Origin: Pseudobythopirellula maris
GTDB lineage: Bacteria > Planctomycetota > Planctomycetia > Pirellulales > Lacipirellulaceae
DNA: 64,000 bases
Direction: 5' to 3'
Assembly: GCF_007859945.1 (NCBI RefSeq)
Contig: NZ_SJPQ01000004.1
Location: 310,001 to 374,000, forward strand
Both the position numbers and the translations under genes were made by a program. How positions within the stretch are numbered: the first letter of the stretch is position 1; each line of letters opens with the position of its first letter. This document shows, piece by piece, positions 7,534 through 17,036 of this stretch. Below the pieces are notes generated by a model, which was not told where the DNA came from, ran no database searches, and saw only the letters and a list, made by a program, of their open reading frames with translations.

Positions 7534-10014
7534 TTAGCTCCCGTCGGTAGATGGTGATGCGTAGGCGAGCAGGCGGAGTGCGTTGAACACAACAACAAGC
7601 GTCGAGCCTTCGTGGAGCGCTACCGCCGGGCCGATGTTGAGACCGAAGATCGTTGCCGGCACAAGAAAGGCGACCATTCCGAGGCTCATCCAGAGATTCT
7701 GGCGGATGATGCGGCGAGTGGCACGGCTCAGTCCGATTGCCAATGGCAGATGGTCGAGATTGTCCGCCATCAATGCGACATCGGCCGTTTCAAGGGCGAC
7801 GTCGCTACCGGCTGCTCCCATTGCGATACCGACCGATGCGGACGCCATCGCCGGTGCGTCGTTGACGCCATCGCCGACCATGGCCACCCCGGCGTCGCTA
7901 TTGAGTTTCTTAATCTCATCGACCTTGTCCTCGGGCATCAGGTCGCCTCGCGCTTCATCAATGCCAACCGCTTTGGCGACCGCATCGGCCACCTGCTGGT
8001 TGTCTCCGGAAATCATGATCATTCGCTTGATGCCAAGTTTTCGGAGCCGCGAGATCGTTCGCTTGGCCGCTTTCCGTGGAGTATCCATGAGCCCAATTAC
8101 GCCGAGGTAGCGGTCGGCATACCGCACGATCATTGTTGTGCGTCCCTCGCTCTCCAATGACTCGACGGTCGAGCGGATCGGATAGGGAAGCGACGGGCCG
8201 TCAACCTCCGAGAACAACTCGTCTTTGCCAATGAAGACAGGTCGTCCATCTACTTCTGCCTGAACCCCACGGCCGGTGATACTCTTGAGATTCGCCGCCT
8301 TTGATAGGCCATCTCTCTCGGTTCCCAACTTTGCTTTTCCGTCACGAACGACGGCTTTGGCGAGCGGATGCTTGCTGAGGTCTTCTACGGCGATGGCGAT
8401 ACGCAGAAGCTCCTCTTTACTTACACCGTCCGCGGGTCGCACATCCGTCATGCGAGGCTTGCCTTCGGTCAGGGTGCCTGTCTTGTCGAAGGCGATCGCG
8501 TCCAAGCGGCCGAGACTTTCCAAAGGGCCGCCCCCCTTTACGAGCACACCACCACGCGCCGCGCGGGCCACACCGCTCAGTACCGCACTCGGTGTCGCGA
8601 TCGCCAAGGCGCAAGGGCTAGCTGCGACCAAGACCGCCATCGCACGATAAAAGGAGTCGCTGAAGGCTTCATCGAGAACGAGTGGTGCGAAGAGGAGCAG
8701 CACGACGGTGGTGATCACCGCGGGCACAAAGTAACGCTCAAACCGCTTCGTGAACTTCTGCGTTGGCGAAGTGCGTGTCTCCGCTTCGTTGACCATCGTG
8801 ACGACACGAGCGAGCGTGTTCTCGGCGGACGTCTTGGTTACTTGGACCTCGATCGCCCCCGCCTGATTTATGGTGCCCGCGAAGACCCGGTGGTCGGATG
8901 CGACGCCTTCCGGGTCGGCGGCAGCAGACTCCCGATCGGCGACCGGTAGCTTGTCAACGGGCGCGCTTTCACCGGTGATCGGGGCTTGGTCGATGCTGGT
9001 TTCGCCACGGACAACAAACCCATCGGCCGGCAGCCGCTCGTCGGGCTTGACGATGGCGATGTCGCCGACACGCAGTTCCTCGACAGCAACTTCCAATTTC
9101 TGTCCGTCACGACGCACGCGAGCTGTACGGGGGGCGAGTTCCGAGAGCGCTTTGATCGCGCGTTTGGCACGGCCCATCGCGAAGCCTTCCAGGGCGTGAC
9201 CGATGCTGAACAAGAATAGAAGCAAAGCGCCCTCAGCCCATGCTCCAAGCGTAGCCGCACCGGCAGCAGCCACGATCATCAGGAAATCGATCTCGAACTT
9301 CCCCGCCCGGATCTTCTCAATCGCTTCTGCGACGGTGTAGTAACCACCGAACAGATAAGCGGCGCCATAACAGACCAGCGGCAGCCAATCGGTGGCTCCC
9401 GTGACCATCTCCAGCAGCCAGCCAGCCAGCAGAAAGACGCCGCAAAGCACCGCGAAAATGAGTTCGCTGCGAGGCCCGAAAATCCCACCGTGGGCATGTC
9501 CGTGCCCGGCATGATCGTGATCCTTCTCGTGGCCCTCATCTTCGTGACTATGGCCGGTATGGTCATCGGACTTTTCCCCGGGCTGCTTCGACCACTCCCC
9601 GACAGCATCCTCAATCTTGTCTACGCTAATGAGTTGGCGATCGTACTCAACACGTAACGTGCCGCCCGGCGACACAACCACTTCGAGCACTCCATCAAGG
9701 CGACCAAGTCGAGATTCGATGGCAGACGCTTTGCTAGCGTGCATAGCCCCTATCCGACGCACCGCGTGTCCGTATCGAGCTTCCAGCCTCGCACCTGCTC
9801 GACGCGTAATATCGCGAACATCGGTCAGCGACAGGATTGATGGATCAAAATGGATACAAAGCTTGTTGGGCCGGTTCTCGTCGCCCTCAATGCTGTGGGC
9901 GTCGTCGATGCCGATCTTTGTTCCAAGTTGCTCCGTAATCCGCTGGACGCACTTGTCCTGTAAATCGGGGACACCGGGGAGAACTACACCGAGTACGATC
10001 TGTTTCTTGTGCAT
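7534..10014 (-). CDS. P1B-4-like heavy-metal P-type ATPase with His-rich linker
   Basis: An 826-residue P-type ATPase. Residues 1-140 look like two degenerate HMA folds without CxxC pairs, followed by a His/Asp/Glu-rich segment (about 151-176). The transmembrane metal motif is SPC (466-468), the phosphorylation site is DKTGTLT (510-516), and the last helix has HEGST...NALRLL. SPC together with HEG(G/S)T is the mark of P1B-4 pumps (CoaT/CtpD-like), which export Co, Zn, Fe(II) or related divalent ions, rather than of Cu pumps (CPC). The unusual part is the N-terminus, as most P1B-4 members lack one. It is followed directly by the small membrane protein at 7336-7530. Confidence 0.88.
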   Translation of the reverse strand: MHKKQIVLGVVLPGVPDLQDKCVQRITEQLGTKIGIDDAHSIEGDENRPNKLCIHFDPSILSLTDVRDITRRAGARLEARYGHAVRRIGAMHASKASAIESRLGRLDGVLEVVVSPGGTLRVEYDRQLISVDKIEDAVGEWSKQPGEKSDDHTGHSHEDEGHEKDHDHAGHGHAHGGIFGPRSELIFAVLCGVFLLAGWLLEMVTGATDWLPLVCYGAAYLFGGYYTVAEAIEKIRAGKFEIDFLMIVAAAGAATLGAWAEGALLLFLFSIGHALEGFAMGRAKRAIKALSELAPRTARVRRDGQKLEVAVEELRVGDIAIVKPDERLPADGFVVRGETSIDQAPITGESAPVDKLPVADRESAAADPEGVASDHRVFAGTINQAGAIEVQVTKTSAENTLARVVTMVNEAETRTSPTQKFTKRFERYFVPAVITTVVLLLFAPLVLDEAFSDSFYRAMAVLVAASPCALAIATPSAVLSGVARAARGGVLVKGGGPLESLGRLDAIAFDKTGTLTEGKPRMTDVRPADGVSKEELLRIAIAVEDLSKHPLAKAVVRDGKAKLGTERDGLSKAANLKSITGRGVQAEVDGRPVFIGKDELFSEVDGPSLPYPIRSTVESLESEGRTTMIVRYADRYLGVIGLMDTPRKAAKRTISRLRKLGIKRMIMISGDNQQVADAVAKAVGIDEARGDLMPEDKVDEIKKLNSDAGVAMVGDGVNDAPAMASASVGIAMGAAGSDVALETADVALMADNLDHLPLAIGLSRATRRIIRQNLWMSLGMVAFLVPATIFGLNIGPAVALHEGSTLVVVFNALRLLAYASPSTDGS

Positions 10015-10117
10015 ATATTGCTTTACTGTGGGGGACCCATCCCAGATTCTTCAACAGTGTTTCCAGCACCGAGCTATCCGTCTTGTCGGCAGGGAGTGAG
10101 ATGTGCGGGGAATACAT

Positions 10118-10771
10118 TTACATCGGATTCTCTGTCTGCACGGTCCACGCATCTCGACCAGCATGGAACGCATTCCAGGCGATATAGGGAACTATCAACA
10201 GAGCCGCCGCAGGATCAGCCCACCACCACCCTTGCCACTGCACCAGTCCAATTCCGGCCAGCACCACAATCGTCTGATACTCACAGATCATGGTGTCGAT
10301 GGCGTCGTACTTGAGTGATGGAGAGGCGGTCTCTCTGCCGTAGTAGTACTTTCCCCAAGCCAACAATGGATTCACGACGACCGACGTCAGCAGAATGCCC
10401 ATCCCCCACCAAGACCAACTGGCTGTGTTTCCACTAATCAGCTTGCTGATCGCTTCGTAGAGAATGAATATGGCTGCGATAGCGAAGGCTCCGGACAAGA
10501 CCCCTAGTGCAACCTTTTTGCGTCTCAGGACGTTTTGCTGACTGATTCCTTTTTCCTCTCCGCGAAGGCGCCAGATCATAAAAGCCGCTGAGTTCGCCTC
10601 AACGATGCTATCGACTCCCCAACTTACCAGTGCTGAGCTTCCTGTTAGAAAGCCAGCCGTGAGCGAGATGCCAACTTCTATGAGGTTGTACGCCAAGCTC
10701 ACCAATTCAACCCAGCGTCCGCGACGCAACTGCTGCCGTAGGTAAGCTTTATCGGAAGCGTTATCCGGCAT
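10118..10771 (-). CDS. Short cation diffusion facilitator-type transporter
   Basis: A 217-residue membrane protein with six predicted helices. The pattern 'SSALVSWGVDSIVE' in helix 2 and 'WWWADPAAALLIVPYI' in helix 6 follow CDF (SLC30-like) transporters. It ends after the last helix and lacks the usual C-terminal cytosolic metal-sensing domain. The helix-5 HxxxD metal pair is not evident; the segment reads DTMICEYQT, so substrate binding may differ from Zn/Cd transporters. It lies 103 bases upstream of the P-type ATPase on the same strand, which suggests joint divalent metal export. Confidence 0.75.
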   Translation of the reverse strand: MPDNASDKAYLRQQLRRGRWVELVSLAYNLIEVGISLTAGFLTGSSALVSWGVDSIVEANSAAFMIWRLRGEEKGISQQNVLRRKKVALGVLSGAFAIAAIFILYEAISKLISGNTASWSWWGMGILLTSVVVNPLLAWGKYYYGRETASPSLKYDAIDTMICEYQTIVVLAGIGLVQWQGWWWADPAAALLIVPYIAWNAFHAGRDAWTVQTENPM

Positions 10772-10988
10772 ATCTCTATAGCTCCCGTAGCGAGGTTATA
10801 TCTGGCATCGTATGAAGAAGTGCAACTACCGTGCCAGCTAATAAGCTGCTGCGAGTAGCGGATGGTACTCGAATCGAGAACATTAGCAACAAGCCGGCAG
10901 TCAGGAAAACCGCGGAAGTAGGCGGTTAGCACGAAGCGAGTATGTTCTTGAATGGCCCGTCATTCGTTAATCGGGACAGGCTTTAAGG

Positions 10989-11025
10989 GCACGGTTCCAC
11001 CATGCCTCCACTGGTGGAACCGTGC
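10989..11025 (-). terminator. Strong hairpin, possible terminator after the His-rich lipoprotein
   Basis: Perfect 14-base arms (10989-11002 and 11012-11025) around a 9-base loop, starting 17 bases past the stop of the gene at 11042-11560. There is no clear U-run on the minus strand after it, so it may work as an intrinsic hairpin without a U-tract or protect the RNA 3' end. Confidence 0.55.
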
Positions 11026-11041
11026 GAACGCCGGACACTAG

Positions 11042-11560
11042 TTACTCACCGTGTCCCTCGTGGTCGTCGTCATGGACGATTGCGCCGTGAAACTGTTTGC
11101 CATCAATGTTCACTACTAGCTGCGCAGAGCCTTCATGATCTAGTTCTGCAGCAAGCTCGGCATCAGTGGACGCGAAACGAGAAGACTTGCCCGCTGGGTC
11201 GGTAGCATCGGGGCTTGCGGTCAGCTGGAACTGCTCGGCCTGACCGTCGTGACTCAGGTTGATCTGGATCTCTTTGGCATCGATCGGGACCGCGACCTTC
11301 GCCTCCGAGTCGAGCAGGTAGACCGTGACCGTCGCCGCGGCGTCGTCATGGACCAGTTCAGCGTGGTACTCCTCGGCGCCGAGTTCGATCAGACTCCCAT
11401 GGTGCGGGCCTTCGGTAGGATGATCGGCATGACTCTCGTCCGCAGACGGAGCCGCCGACTTACCGCCATTCTGCGAGCTGTCGCAGCCAACGAGGCCGCT
11501 TACGGCCACACAGAAACCCGAGGCAACCGCCAGTTGGGCGAAGCGACATAGTGCTTTCAT
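11042..11560 (-). CDS. His-rich lipoprotein linked to the RND pump
   Basis: 172 residues with a lipoprotein signal (VSGLVGC, lipidated Cys about residue 26), then a His/Asp-rich stretch and a beta-rich body that ends with another His/Asp-rich tail (HDDDHEGHGE). It directly follows the RND pump gene (62-base gap), so it is probably the last gene of the adaptor-pump-lipoprotein operon. The His clusters at both ends suggest periplasmic buffering of a divalent metal and delivery to the RND pump; this is inferred from composition and position. I do not recognise a named family. Confidence 0.65.
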   Translation of the reverse strand: MKALCRFAQLAVASGFCVAVSGLVGCDSSQNGGKSAAPSADESHADHPTEGPHHGSLIELGAEEYHAELVHDDAAATVTVYLLDSEAKVAVPIDAKEIQINLSHDGQAEQFQLTASPDATDPAGKSSRFASTDAELAAELDHEGSAQLVVNIDGKQFHGAIVHDDDHEGHGE

Positions 11561-11622
11561 AGAACTTCCTTTTTTGGTGTGGGGGGCGTCGTGCGACGCC
11601 GGATTGGGTTAGCCTTGCTCGC

Positions 11623-14600
11623 CTACGCAGCGAGTTCTTCCTCTTCAATCAGCTCGACTTGCTCGTGGGAGGACTCCAAGACGGCGCGGGCTGCTTTCAT
11701 GCCCGTCGTCCAGAACAGGGCCGGTCGCACCAAGAACTCCAAGAGCGTGCTTGTGATGAGTCCTCCGATGATGACGGTGGCGACCGGGTAGAGGATCTCT
11801 TTGCCCGGCTCTCCCGCCGAAAGCGCAAGCGGGACCAATCCGATGCCGGAAGTAAGGGCGGTCATCAGGACGGGGGCCAAGCGATCCTTGCCGGCACGGA
11901 CGACCATGTCGCGGGTCCAGCCCTCGCCCTCGTATTTCACGAGGTGCAGGTAGTGGTTGATCAGCAAGATGCCATTGCGAGAGGCAATGCCACACAAAGA
12001 AATGAAGCCGACCATGCTAGCGATCGTTAGCGTCTGGCCGGTCAGGTAGAGCGACGCGACGCTTCCGATGAACGCCATCGGCAGGGCGACCATGACTTGC
12101 AAGGCGAGGTTGGCCGAACTAAACATCTTGTAGAGCACCAGGAACATGCCCAGCAGAGAAACCACGAAGAGAATCGAGATCATCCTGGACGCCGACTGCT
12201 GGCTCTCGAACTGGCCGCTGAACTCGACGAAGTAGCCGGCTGGGAGTTCCGCCCGGATCGGCTCGAGCCGTTCTTTGATGTCGCCGACCACATCGACCAG
12301 CCCGCGGCCCGACACGTTGCATTGGACAACGATCCTGCGACGCACTTGCTCACGGTTGACCGTGTTGGGTCCCCCCGCTTTGTAGATGCGAGCCACGTCT
12401 TCGAGCTTCACGCTCCCCCCATCGGGCAGGTCGATCTGGAGCCGCTTGAGCGCATCCAGGTCTTCTCGGAACTCTTCTCCAAGACGCACCATCAGATCAA
12501 ACGTGCGTTGCCCGTCGAGCACTTGGGAGATGACTTCCCCTTGCATCGCGGTTTCGACGAACTGATTGACGTCGCTACGCCGTAGTCCGAATGCCTTGAG
12601 TTTCTTGCCGTCCGCTTCGATACGCAGCTGGGGGATGATGACTTGTTGTTCGACCTGCAGGTCGCGGACGCCCTCGACGTCCTTGATAGCGGCCTCCATG
12701 CCCTGGGCTTGCCGGCGTAGCTCATCCAGATCGTCTCCGAAGAGCTTGATGGCGATCTGGGCTTTCACGCCAGAGAGCATGTGGGAGATCAGGTGGGCGA
12801 GGGGCTGTTCGACCGCGGTGACGATACCGGGAATATCAGCCAGTGCTTCGCTGATCTCTTCGATCACTTCTTCGCGCGAGCGCGCCGTGTTTGGGTCAAC
12901 GGTTGCCACGAACTCCGAGACGTTGACCCCCTCGGCATGTTCATCCAGTTCGGCCCGACCCGTTTTCCGCACGAAGGCGACGAGGTCGTCGATCTGCGCA
13001 AGCCGCTGTTCAACGCGACCGGCAACTTCGTTGGACATCGCTAGTGATGTGCCTGGCGGCAGGATGACGTTGATCTGGACCGCGCCCTCATTGAACGGCG
13101 GGAGGAAATCACTCTCCAATCGCAGCACGGACCAACCCGAGACGACGACGGCGGTCGCTGCGGCGGCTAGGATCGGCCAAGAGAGCCGCAAGCTGAACCG
13201 TATCACGGCCTCGGCAATCGCTTTGAGGCCACGCAACAGCAGGACGTCCCGCTCTTCGCCTTCGGTCACTTTCCCGCGTAGCAGCCAGAAGCTGAGCACG
13301 GGCGTCACGGTGAGAGACACCAACAGCGAGGAGGCGATGGAGACGATGTACGACACTCCCAGCGGGGAGAAGAGGCGGCCCTCCATACCGGAGAGTGCGA
13401 AGAGCGGCACGAAGACGATCATCACGATCAGCGTGCCGTAGACGATCGAATTGCGGATTTCGACGCTCGCCTGAAAAACGACCAGCAAGGGGTGCTTCGG
13501 GTGCTCCTTGTTCCGATTCTCACGCAGGCGACGGAAGATGTTCTCAACATCGACGATCGCGTCGTCAACGAGTTCACCAATGGCGACGGCGAGCCCGCCG
13601 AGGGTCATCGTGTTCACCGACAGCCCAAATACGGCGAAGACCATGGCCGTGATCACGATTGACAGCGGGATAGCCGTCAGCGTGATCAAGGTGGTGCGGA
13701 TATTCATCAGGAACAAAAAGAGGATGATGACGACGAGAATCGCGCCGTCACGGAGCGCCTCGACAACATTCTCGATCGCGAGGTCGATGAACTCCTTCTG
13801 CTGGTAGAGTTCGGGCAGCAGCCGTACGTCGCTGGGCAGCGAGTCGCTCATCTCCTCCAAGGCCTCGGTCACCAGGTTGGTGACCGCCCGAGTATCGGCC
13901 TGGGGTTGCTTGAGGATGGTCAGCACGACCGAGCGGCCGCCCACCATTTCTCCTTCCGCGTTGCGAGCGAACGCCGAGCTGTCCCCCCGTTTGACCTGGG
14001 CCCCCTCGGTGATGCGGGCGATCTGCGAGAGCGTGATCGATTGACGTCCCCGTTGTCGGACCACGATGTCACCGATTTCGTCGGCCGACGAGACACGCCC
14101 AAGCGAACGGACGAGGAACTCGTTCGGGCCTTGCTCATCGAGGTAGCCCCCAGCGGTGTTCTGGTTGCTGTCGGCGATCGCCTGCTTGACTTCGTGCAGC
14201 GTCACCCCGTAGCGGAGCAACAAATCAGGATCCACGAGCACCTGGAATTGTTTGCGATCGCCGCCCATGACAATCACCTGGGAAACACCCGGTATCGTCA
14301 GTAGCCGCTGCCTGACGACCCAGTCGGCGAGGGTGCGCAGCTCCATCGGCGAGGTCTCTTCGCCGGCGGTCATGCCGGCGATCATGATCTGGCCCATGAT
14401 CGAGGAGATGGGCATCAATTGGGGGGAGACGTCGAGCGGGAGGACGTCGCCCGCCAGGGCCATCCGTTCGGCGACGATCTGCCGATCGTTGTAGATGTTC
14501 GTGCCCCAATCGAACTCGACGTAGACCACCGACAGGCCGATGCCTGATGAGGTCCGTACCGCTTGCACCCCCGTGGCGCCGTTCAACACGGTCTCGATCG

Positions 14601-14802
14601 GGAAGGTGACCAAGGTCTCGACTTCTTCAGGCGCCAGACCGTGCGCTTCGGTCATGACGACTACGCGGGGACGATTGAGGTTGGGAAATACGTCAATAGG
14701 CAGCTGCGTCGCCTGCCATCCTCCGTACCCCAGCAACAGCAAGGCAGCGGCGACTACCAGCAGCCGGTTGTGCAACGAGAAGCGAATGATTGCATTGAGC
14801 AC
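11623..14802 (-). CDS. HME-RND heavy-metal efflux pump (CzcA/CusA family)
   Basis: A 1059-residue RND transporter with the expected architecture: helix 1 at the N-terminus, two large periplasmic loops and two clusters of membrane helices. The helix-4 proton-relay region reads 'GELVDDAIVDVEN', corresponding to the VD-x-AIVxVEN motif of heavy-metal RND pumps. The family drives periplasmic metal out of the cell with a MFP adaptor and a TolC channel. The adaptor gene lies 21 bases upstream. Cu/Ag (CusA) versus Zn/Co/Cd (CzcA) cannot be settled by eye; the His-rich adaptor and lipoprotein argue for divalent ions, the CsoR/oxidase context for copper. Confidence 0.92.
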   Translation of the reverse strand: MLNAIIRFSLHNRLLVVAAALLLLGYGGWQATQLPIDVFPNLNRPRVVVMTEAHGLAPEEVETLVTFPIETVLNGATGVQAVRTSSGIGLSVVYVEFDWGTNIYNDRQIVAERMALAGDVLPLDVSPQLMPISSIMGQIMIAGMTAGEETSPMELRTLADWVVRQRLLTIPGVSQVIVMGGDRKQFQVLVDPDLLLRYGVTLHEVKQAIADSNQNTAGGYLDEQGPNEFLVRSLGRVSSADEIGDIVVRQRGRQSITLSQIARITEGAQVKRGDSSAFARNAEGEMVGGRSVVLTILKQPQADTRAVTNLVTEALEEMSDSLPSDVRLLPELYQQKEFIDLAIENVVEALRDGAILVVIILFLFLMNIRTTLITLTAIPLSIVITAMVFAVFGLSVNTMTLGGLAVAIGELVDDAIVDVENIFRRLRENRNKEHPKHPLLVVFQASVEIRNSIVYGTLIVMIVFVPLFALSGMEGRLFSPLGVSYIVSIASSLLVSLTVTPVLSFWLLRGKVTEGEERDVLLLRGLKAIAEAVIRFSLRLSWPILAAAATAVVVSGWSVLRLESDFLPPFNEGAVQINVILPPGTSLAMSNEVAGRVEQRLAQIDDLVAFVRKTGRAELDEHAEGVNVSEFVATVDPNTARSREEVIEEISEALADIPGIVTAVEQPLAHLISHMLSGVKAQIAIKLFGDDLDELRRQAQGMEAAIKDVEGVRDLQVEQQVIIPQLRIEADGKKLKAFGLRRSDVNQFVETAMQGEVISQVLDGQRTFDLMVRLGEEFREDLDALKRLQIDLPDGGSVKLEDVARIYKAGGPNTVNREQVRRRIVVQCNVSGRGLVDVVGDIKERLEPIRAELPAGYFVEFSGQFESQQSASRMISILFVVSLLGMFLVLYKMFSSANLALQVMVALPMAFIGSVASLYLTGQTLTIASMVGFISLCGIASRNGILLINHYLHLVKYEGEGWTRDMVVRAGKDRLAPVLMTALTSGIGLVPLALSAGEPGKEILYPVATVIIGGLITSTLLEFLVRPALFWTTGMKAARAVLESSHEQVELIEEEELAA

Positions 14803-14823
14803 TGCGCTATTCCTTCGCTATTG

Positions 14824-16218
14824 CTAGTGGTTGTGACCAGCGTGAGGATCGACACCACCGCCAGCTTTGTTCTTCAGAGCAAGATGCATCTGAAAGGCGC
14901 CTTGCCCGGCAATCACGTCACCTGTGAAAAGCGCGCCATCGTTGGCGATCACGATCACGTTCTGGTCACGATGAACCACATGCACAGGGACCTGATCGAA
15001 GTGACCGCCATTCTGCCTGTAGACGTAGGATTCGCCTCCCTCGTCAACGACGGCGGTCGTTGAGACGACCAATTGGTCTTCCCACGTCTCAACGGGGATG
15101 TTGATTTGCAAGCGTTGTCCCGGCTTGTACCGCCATTCGAGGAACCGCTTCCCACCAGGGAGCGATTTCTCGTAAGCCACTTGATTGGGTAGACGGAAAA
15201 ACACCTTCAAAGCCCGAGACTCTGGATCGATCTGATCTGCTACGTAGAGGATTTCGAGGCCTGGGACGACGCCTTCCTCCGAATCGGCTCGCAGCAGTCG
15301 TGCGGTGACGCCACGCCCCGCCTCGGCGGCGGAGCGAATCGCCCTCGCGTCGTCCTCAAATGCGGTCGCTTCGACGTGCAATGCACAATGATCGGCAAGC
15401 ACGGCTAGTTCTCGGCCAACCTCAATCTGCTCGCCTTCTGCAATCCCGAGTCGCTGGACCGTGTACAGATGAGGCCCCTCGCAGGCCTCATCTTCGTGGC
15501 GATGTTCGGGCGAATAGACCGTTACCTTGCGAAACAACTCCTTCGTTTGCCGGATGCTGTCGATTTGTGATTGCGTCAAGCCGTGGAGCAGCAGCGCCTG
15601 TTCCTCGGCCATCAGGCCCGATTCGAGCTTCTGTTGCTCATACTGCTGCTCTATGATTCGCTTGCCCGCTATGACCCCCTCACCAAGCCCTTGAAGGCGG
15701 GTCAATTCCCGATAGACCACCTCCAGGTTGGCTAGGGTTTGCAGGTAGTCGGTCTGAGCCGTGACCAGTTCTTCGTGCGTCAGCCGCATCTCAAACAAGG
15801 CTTCATTCGGACCGACGGCCTCGCCCGTGACCGCGAGGATGTCGGTAACCAGCCCTGTGAGCGGGGCGGTGATGTGTTTCTGCGACCGTCCCGGACGCTC
15901 GACCACGATCGCGGGGAGCGATAGCGAGCGAGCGTACTCGGTCGGCCGGATCACCAACGGAACAAAGCCACTGTTTTTTAGCCCCTGGTCGCTTAGCTCG
16001 ATCGACGCCGACTCCGTATGCCCGTCGTGGCCATGATCGTGCCCTGCGTGTGGATCGTTGGCCGGGGCATCCGTGACTTGGTCTGGCTTCGGGACAAACA
16101 ATCCAATGTAGGGCAACCAATGGTCCTTTGTGACGTATGCCATTGCGCCAATCGCAAGCAAGGCGCCGGCAACCAGAGGGGCACGGGCAAGCCGCACGTG
16201 ACTAAGGCTATTGGACAT
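14824..16218 (-). CDS. RND periplasmic adaptor with His-rich ends (CzcB/CusB-like)
   Basis: About 464 residues. The start at 16218 is preferred because GGAG precedes it and the N-terminal membrane helix follows directly; an in-frame upstream start at 16347 exists. After the helix comes a His-rich stretch (DPHAGHDHGHDGH), then the lipoyl/alpha-hairpin/beta-barrel layout of membrane fusion proteins, and a His-rich tail (DPHAGHNH). The His ends probably bind divalent metal for delivery to the pump. It is the first gene of the RND operon. Confidence 0.85.
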   Translation of the reverse strand: MSNSLSHVRLARAPLVAGALLAIGAMAYVTKDHWLPYIGLFVPKPDQVTDAPANDPHAGHDHGHDGHTESASIELSDQGLKNSGFVPLVIRPTEYARSLSLPAIVVERPGRSQKHITAPLTGLVTDILAVTGEAVGPNEALFEMRLTHEELVTAQTDYLQTLANLEVVYRELTRLQGLGEGVIAGKRIIEQQYEQQKLESGLMAEEQALLLHGLTQSQIDSIRQTKELFRKVTVYSPEHRHEDEACEGPHLYTVQRLGIAEGEQIEVGRELAVLADHCALHVEATAFEDDARAIRSAAEAGRGVTARLLRADSEEGVVPGLEILYVADQIDPESRALKVFFRLPNQVAYEKSLPGGKRFLEWRYKPGQRLQINIPVETWEDQLVVSTTAVVDEGGESYVYRQNGGHFDQVPVHVVHRDQNVIVIANDGALFTGDVIAGQGAFQMHLALKNKAGGGVDPHAGHNH

Positions 16219-16379
16219 ATACGTAGCTCCGTGTGCCGAGGTGGCGCACGTGGGTGCGCACGACGTAGCACAAAAAAGGAAGTGCCCCCCGACAAAGCAA
16301 TCGGAGGGAAACAACTGGGAGATCCCGGAACCGGCTTTCTCGCTCACCCGAGGCGGCTAGGAAGGGTTCCAAGCATTGC

Positions 16380-16859
16380 TCAGATCAGAAGAACAAGCAG
16401 GGCAAGGTGCGATCGCACCGGTGGCGCAGAAGCCAACGCATCCCGCCTAAAACGGCTTCGAGAGGCGTATCGACTGCAGCTCTCAAGCGGATGAATCAGC
16501 GAGCCGTAATAGTCGAGCGGCGAGCGAAAGGAAAAGCCTCCCAACGAGAGATCGACGGTACGGACATCGCCGACAATCCAATGGCAATTCTCATGCCGGC
16601 ATTCGTGAGGGGCCGCTGGCTCTTGCCCGTGCTCGCACGCTAACTCTTCTGCTACTGCAACGAAGGTTGTTGGCTCGGCAAACGAGTGCTCGCCGTGTGA
16701 CTCGTGATGCGGCACGTCGCAATGGCCGCCCGGTGCGTTGGGGGCGGCCGAATGGTCACATCCCGGTGCGGAGCCTGCGTGGGACGCGTGCGCGCAGCAG
16801 CCACACAGGGCGTGGCCCAGAATGGCGAGCGCTAGCAGGCTGTGGAGCAATCGGTTCAC
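16380..16859 (-). CDS. Exported His/Cys-rich protein, function unknown
   Basis: 159 residues with a signal peptide (MNRLLHSLLALAILGHALCG) and a Cys/His-rich mature part: CCAHASHAG, a long Ser/His run, and CEHGQ...HECRHENCH. The C-terminal third is Arg/Ser-rich and less conserved in look. It lies 161 bases upstream of the adaptor gene on the same strand. A second protein of this style is at 24802-25317. Periplasmic metal binding is inferred from composition; no family was recognised. Confidence 0.55.
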   Translation of the reverse strand: MNRLLHSLLALAILGHALCGCCAHASHAGSAPGCDHSAAPNAPGGHCDVPHHESHGEHSFAEPTTFVAVAEELACEHGQEPAAPHECRHENCHWIVGDVRTVDLSLGGFSFRSPLDYYGSLIHPLESCSRYASRSRFRRDALASAPPVRSHLALLVLLI

Positions 16860-17036
16860 GATTTGGCGAAATCCGAACGTAATGGATCATCGGCGTGTAT
16901 CGTATTCTGCTTGCCTAGGCGAGGCTAGGCCGGCCAGCCGACTAGCTCGCCGCGCGACAGGCTCGCGCCCACATGACCAAGCCAGCGGACATCTCCCCAA
17001 CCAGTCTCTCGTATCACGGGCTAGTCGCCGACAAGC

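Noticed and set aside
12566-13441. 291-codon plus-strand frame opposite the RND pump
   Set aside because: Ser/Arg/Thr-rich shadow composition; the pump is certain.
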